Program-made: the position numbers and the translations under genes
Part shown: positions 60,490-64,000 of the stretch, piece by piece
Layout: every line of letters begins with the position of its first letter
Numbering within the stretch: the first letter of the stretch is position 1
DNA from: an uncultured Bacilli bacterium
GTDB taxonomy: Bacteria; Bacillota_I; Bacilli_A; RFN20; CAG-631
NCBI GenBank assembly: GCA_947627355.1
Contig: CANQVX010000001.1
Location: 124,001 to 188,000 of the forward strand
Direction of reading: 5' to 3'
Length of the DNA: 64,000 nt
Notes under the pieces: generated by a model
Told to the model about the DNA's origin: nothing
The model's input: only the letters and a program-made list of their open reading frames with translations
Database searches by the model: none

Positions 60490-61455
60490 TTATTCCTCCT
60501 TGTTAAGTCTATCTAATAATTGCTTTTGCCATTCATATAATGGGGCTACAAAAGTCTTATTATTTAAATAAGCAAGTGTTTTACTAAAGTTAGTAAACGT
60601 TATTTGCTTAGCATGTAAAAAATAATTCTTAAGTTTATATTTTTTAGCCAATTTATCGGCCATTTCATTGCCATATTTTTTATCACCTAGTAATGGATGA
60701 TGGATATAATTCATATGAACTCTGATTTGATGAGTTCTACCAGTTACCAATTGAATTTCTAGTAGACTGCAATCATCATATGTTTGTAAAACATGATATA
60801 TTGTTTTAGCATAAAGTCCGTTTTTATCGACAAAAACAAGCTTTTTGTTTTCGTCTTTTTTAAGTGGCGCTTCTACTATACCATCTTCTTTTATAATTCC
60901 CACCACCAAACATAAATATTGTTTTTTTACATTTTCATGATTTGAAAATGCTTCAAATAATTCTTGTAATGCTAGATTTGTTTTACCAATTACTACAAGT
61001 CCACTAGTGTTACGATCAATTCGATGCGCTAAAGCAGGAACAAAACCGTTTTCAACATTAGGATTATATTGTTTAGTTTCAATTAAATAATTGATAACTT
61101 GATTGATTAAGGTATCTTCATTATCATCATTACCCTCATGAACTAATAAGTTAATTGGTTTATTAACTATCAAGATGTTTTCATCTTCATAGATAATATC
61201 GAATTCTTTCTTATTAGTGTTTTTTATTTCTTTTATCTCATGAAGGCTTTCTTCTTTAACATAGATGGTTATTTCATCATCTAGTTTAGTTATATAATCC
61301 GGTTTAGCCGGTTTTTTATTAACTTTGATATCTTTTTTACGAAATAATTTATAAATATAAGATAAAGGTGCTTGATTTAGATATTTTCTTATGAAGTTAT
61401 CTAGTCTCTTGTTTTGATCGTTTTTTGTTATTTTAACTTGGATCATAAGCATCAC
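60490..61455 (-). CDS. RluA-family pseudouridine synthase
   Basis: S4-like N-terminus, ALAHRIDRNTSGLVVIGKT, GRTHQIRVHMNYIHHPLLGD. Confidence 0.93.
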   Translation of the reverse strand: MMLMIQVKITKNDQNKRLDNFIRKYLNQAPLSYIYKLFRKKDIKVNKKPAKPDYITKLDDEITIYVKEESLHEIKEIKNTNKKEFDIIYEDENILIVNKPINLLVHEGNDDNEDTLINQVINYLIETKQYNPNVENGFVPALAHRIDRNTSGLVVIGKTNLALQELFEAFSNHENVKKQYLCLVVGIIKEDGIVEAPLKKDENKKLVFVDKNGLYAKTIYHVLQTYDDCSLLEIQLVTGRTHQIRVHMNYIHHPLLGDKKYGNEMADKLAKKYKLKNYFLHAKQITFTNFSKTLAYLNNKTFVAPLYEWQKQLLDRLNKEE

Positions 61456-61593
61456 TTTCCTTACATTTCCATTTTATCAAATTATTAAGAAAATAGATAA
61501 CTAATTTTCATTAAGTGATGATTTTTAAAGGCATACTAAAGTTTTTAAAGTTTTTTTGGTAACTTTTTGAATTTACCGACTACTTTAAATATT

Positions 61594-61700
61594 GGTGGGG
61601 CATAACGCAATTTGTTGCTGTTGCCTCACGCTAATTGTGTGGCGAGGACTCTAAATATCTAGGCGCAGTGGCATGTTGCCGCCCCACTAGAATGGAGGTC
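61594..61700 (+). ncRNA. Structured 5' leader, copy A
   Basis: GTGGGGC/GCCCCAC closing helix; inner hairpins CAC/GTG and GTGGC-ATGTT-GCCGC; compensatory differences versus copy B. Confidence 0.65.
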
Positions 61701-61705
61701 TTGTG

Positions 61706-61819
61706 ATGAAACTAAAATTTTTAAAGTTCATTTTTTTACTTTTGTTGAAAAAATTAACTAAAAAAAATGATTATCACATCAGAGTTGTGATAATCAAAAT
61801 TAGTTCCTCAGAGGACTAA
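61706..61819 (+). CDS. 37-aa small protein, candidate type I toxin, copy A
   Basis: MKLKFLKFIFLLLLKKLTKKNDYHIRVVIIKISSSED* preceded by GGAGGTCTTGTG RBS; conserved in copy B. Confidence 0.6.
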   Translation: MKLKFLKFIFLLLLKKLTKKNDYHIRVVIIKISSSED

Positions 61820-61845
61820 GCCATTTAATAGTCCTCGTCACTCTT
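61759..61845 (-). ncRNA. Candidate antisense antitoxin RNA, copy A
   Basis: Minus-strand promoter TTGTAT (61869-61874) - 17 nt - TATACT (61846-61851); hairpin GAGGACT/AGTCCTC; terminator hairpin GATTATCACA/TGTGATAATC (61769-61795) followed by T8. Confidence 0.65.
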
Positions 61846-61922
61846 AGTATATGCAATATTTTTTCAAAATACAATACATGAAAAAATATTTTTACATAAA
61901 TTTTGCCGGTTTTACTATTACT

Positions 61923-62032
61923 AAAAAGTTAACCAAAAAATGATTATCACACGACCAATGTGATAATCATAATTAATTATTTCAAGAACTAGCCTTTAAA
62001 GGTCCTTGTTACTTTTAGTATATGCAATGTTT
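61923..62032 (-). ncRNA. Third, orphan copy of the antisense module (copy C)
   Basis: Same TGATTATCACA...TGTGATAATCA terminator hairpin (61942-61968), diverged middle hairpin, retained TATACT -10 (62017-62022) and TGCA context. Confidence 0.6.
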
Positions 62033-62054
62033 TAAAAAAATCAATGTAGTTTTC

Positions 62055-63398
62055 TTATTGTGCACTAGGTATTGTTAATTGAACAGTGTTAATTGAACCG
62101 ATACGACAACTATAGATTTCACCATCAATAGAACCACGAGCAGCAACATTGATTAATTGTTTAATTGAGAATTCAAAAGTATATTCAAATGATTCAAAAA
62201 CATTTTCATCTAATTGCATTCTTAATTCACCATTGTATTGTTGAGCTTCTTCATCAAGTGTTAATAGACTAAAGCAATCAACTAATGGATTTCTTTCAGT
62301 ATCAAAAGTCTTATCTAAGAATCTTGATTTTTCCATATAGTCTTTATATTGTTTATCAAAGATTGTCTTAGTTATTTCTTCTTTAGTATATTCGCCATCT
62401 CTTGAATATCTATAGTATTGATTATAGTTTGTTCCATCATAGTCATAGATGTATTCTTGATATTCTTCACCTGAATCATCAATAGCAAATCTAGCATCAC
62501 CATCTTTTAACACTTTGAAACGATTAACGTTTTCAAATTGAATAGATAATTGAGCTTTGAATACACTGTTTTTAGATACAACGATAGAAGTAATGTAGTT
62601 GTCTTCTTCTTTATAATCGTTGATTGCTTGTTTCCATTCTGTTTCATTGATAAGAGATGGAAGTTCTACTACAGTTGTGCCAAACTTACTATATTCCATA
62701 TCTCCACCAACACCAGTTGAAGATGCTTTATCAGTGTTTAAAGAAATATAAGTAATATCTTTTTCATCAAATTTAAGAACAACATTCATAGTTGTTGATT
62801 GACCTGGAACAGGTTCCATAGTTATATCACCAACATAACCTTGTTTTTCTGTATCATAACTAAACTTTGAATAATTATTCTTTAAATCTAATGTTTCAAC
62901 CATTGAACTCATCATTGAAATTGGTTCAATGTAAGAACTTAATTCATTATTGAACTCACTTTCACTTGGAGCTCTTTTAGTAAAGATACTAGTAGGATTA
63001 GATCTAACATATTTAATTCTTGTTGTACCAATCACTGCCATATAAGTTTCAACAAATGAATTATCTGTGACACTATCATTAGTGATAACATGAACTTTAG
63101 TTGCTGATTCCATTTCTAGAGTCATTTTTTGTGTTCCAAATGTTCTTGAACATGTAGCGTTAGTAGTATCGATTTCATCAAATGCTTGTTTCCATTCACT
63201 TTCAACTACTTTGTCATTTAAAGTAACTGTTGATGAACTGCTTTCATCATTTGATGTAGTGCTATCTTGTGTTGTGCTACTAGTTAATTGAATACTTGAA
63301 CTAGAACTTTTAACACTGCTACTATCGCTTGTCTTATTGTCTGTACATGAAACTAATAAAAGTGCTAAAAATGACATAAATAAATATCTTTTTTTCAT
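62055..63398 (-). CDS. Ser/Thr-rich surface lipoprotein of unknown function
   Basis: Lipobox LLLVSC then DNKTSDSSSVKSSSSSIQLTSSTTQDSTTSNDESSSS; start refined after AAGGGGGA RBS. Confidence 0.8.
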   Translation of the reverse strand: MKKRYLFMSFLALLLVSCTDNKTSDSSSVKSSSSSIQLTSSTTQDSTTSNDESSSSTVTLNDKVVESEWKQAFDEIDTTNATCSRTFGTQKMTLEMESATKVHVITNDSVTDNSFVETYMAVIGTTRIKYVRSNPTSIFTKRAPSESEFNNELSSYIEPISMMSSMVETLDLKNNYSKFSYDTEKQGYVGDITMEPVPGQSTTMNVVLKFDEKDITYISLNTDKASSTGVGGDMEYSKFGTTVVELPSLINETEWKQAINDYKEEDNYITSIVVSKNSVFKAQLSIQFENVNRFKVLKDGDARFAIDDSGEEYQEYIYDYDGTNYNQYYRYSRDGEYTKEEITKTIFDKQYKDYMEKSRFLDKTFDTERNPLVDCFSLLTLDEEAQQYNGELRMQLDENVFESFEYTFEFSIKQLINVAARGSIDGEIYSCRIGSINTVQLTIPSAQ

Positions 63399-63418
63399 AA
63401 AAAATCCCCCTTGAGCAA

Positions 63419-63449
63419 ATAATAACCCCCCCCCGACAAAATTTGTCAA
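63419..63449 (-). promoter_or_regulatory. Promoter with G9 tract in the -35/-10 spacer
   Basis: Minus strand TTGACA (63449-63444) - AATTTTGTCGGGGGGGGG - TTATTAT; C9 on plus strand at 63426-63434. Confidence 0.7.
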
Positions 63450-63569
63450 TGGGTTGTTGTTATTTTGTTGTGTGCTCAAATAAAAGCAAATGGTTGATTT
63501 TTTTATCAAATTTAAACTTTTTTAATTTTTTTTGGTAACTTTTTAAATTTACCAACTACTTAATATATT

Positions 63570-63676
63570 GGTGGGGCATAACGCAATTTGCTGTTGTTGC
63601 CTCACGTGAAAAACGTGGCGAGGACTCAAAATATCTAGGAACAGCGGCTGATTGTCGCCCCACTAGATTGGAGGTC
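63570..63676 (+). ncRNA. Structured 5' leader, copy B
   Basis: GTGGGGC/GCCCCAC helix, CACG/CGTG hairpin, GCGGC-TGATT-GTCGC hairpin. Confidence 0.65.
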
Positions 63677-63681
63677 TTGTG

Positions 63682-63795
63682 ATGAAACTAAAATTTTTAA
63701 GGTTCATTTTTTTGTTTTTGTTAAAAAAATTAACTAAAAAAAATGATTATCACATTAGCGTTGTGATAATCAAAATTAGTTCTTCAAAGGACTAA
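63682..63795 (+). CDS. 37-aa small protein, candidate type I toxin, copy B
   Basis: MKLKFLRFIFLFLLKKLTKKNDYHISVVIIKISSSKD*; same RBS and length as copy A. Confidence 0.6.
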   Translation: MKLKFLRFIFLFLLKKLTKKNDYHISVVIIKISSSKD

Positions 63796-63821
63796 ACCAA
63801 TTAAAAGTCCTCGTCACTTTT
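63736..63821 (-). ncRNA. Candidate antisense antitoxin RNA, copy B
   Basis: Minus-strand TTGTAT (63845-63850) - 17 nt - TATACT (63822-63827); terminator hairpin GATTATCACA/TGTGATAATC (63745-63771) + T8. Confidence 0.65.
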
Positions 63822-64000
63822 AGTATATGCAATATTTTTTCAAAATACAATACATGAAAAAATTTTTTGCTTTATAAAAAACCTCCGTGATCTAGAATTT
63901 CTAAATTATAGGATTATAAATTTTAAGATTTCTTGTTAATTTATATCAGTAGGAACATACTGTAATGTATAACTAAAAGTGGACAATGAAAAAAGGAGTG

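Larger units (their letters stand above)
61551..61888 (+). repeat. ~330-bp direct repeat, copy A (structured leader + sORF + antisense RNA)
   Basis: Near-identical over its length to 63527..63863, including TTTTTTTGGTAACTTTTTGAATTTACC, GGTGGGGCATAACGCAATTTG and TTAGTATATGCAATATTTTTTCAAAATACAATACATGAAAAAAT. Confidence 0.95.
63527..63863 (+). repeat. ~330-bp direct repeat, copy B
   Basis: See copy A. Confidence 0.95.

Noticed and set aside
1-64000. UGA-as-tryptophan (Mycoplasma) genetic code
   Set aside because: Tryptophans are encoded by TGG and TGA serves as the natural stop in well-supported genes (e.g. Abi gene, MACPF2); standard code fits.
63880-64000. Possible insertion-sequence end or start of a new gene at the window edge (AAAAGTGGACAATGAAAAAAGGAGTG)
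   Set aside because: Only the first bases are present; no transposase ORF or matching inverted repeat is visible in the window.
1-64000. tRNA/rRNA genes
   Set aside because: No tRNA cloverleaf signatures (GGTTCGA/CCA context) or rRNA sequence noticed; cannot exclude without tRNAscan-SE.

Overview
AT-rich (low-GC Gram-positive, Bacilli/Tenericutes-like) chromosomal window using the standard stop codons. I read it as follows. (1) A minus-strand block: truncated P-type ATPase, HemW, LepA and an Abi_2/AbiF-type HEPN gene. (2) XRE and CotE-like genes. (3) A ~18 kb beta-glucan utilisation locus at about 9.9-27.5 kb: GH30, LacI, three GH16 lipoproteins, a carbohydrate ABC importer with MsmK-type ATPase, a GH161/GH94-type phosphorylase and two beta-helix-like surface lipoproteins. 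(4) Housekeeping minus-strand genes: PepV-like peptidase, GalK, Cse60-like, ECF S component. (5) A Fic gene. (6) A ~14.5 kb cassette at 33.4-47.9 kb with four fused NBD-permease (MacB/FtsX-type) ABC proteins interleaved with two secreted MACPF-domain proteins. The last ABC protein has lost most catalytic NBD motifs. (7) MurC, DUF523, CotH, AddB/AddA, MBL, radical SAM, phosphohexomutase and RluA-type genes. (8) A lipoprotein gene flanked by ~330-bp direct repeats, each carrying a structured leader, a 37-codon sORF and a convergent antisense RNA: a candidate type I toxin-antitoxin family. Main candidates for something undescribed are the MACPF/ABC cassette, the duplicated sORF/antisense element, and poly-G tracts inside the -35/-10 spacers of two surface-lipoprotein promoters (putative phase variation). 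All family calls come from motif recognition by eye; no searches were run.
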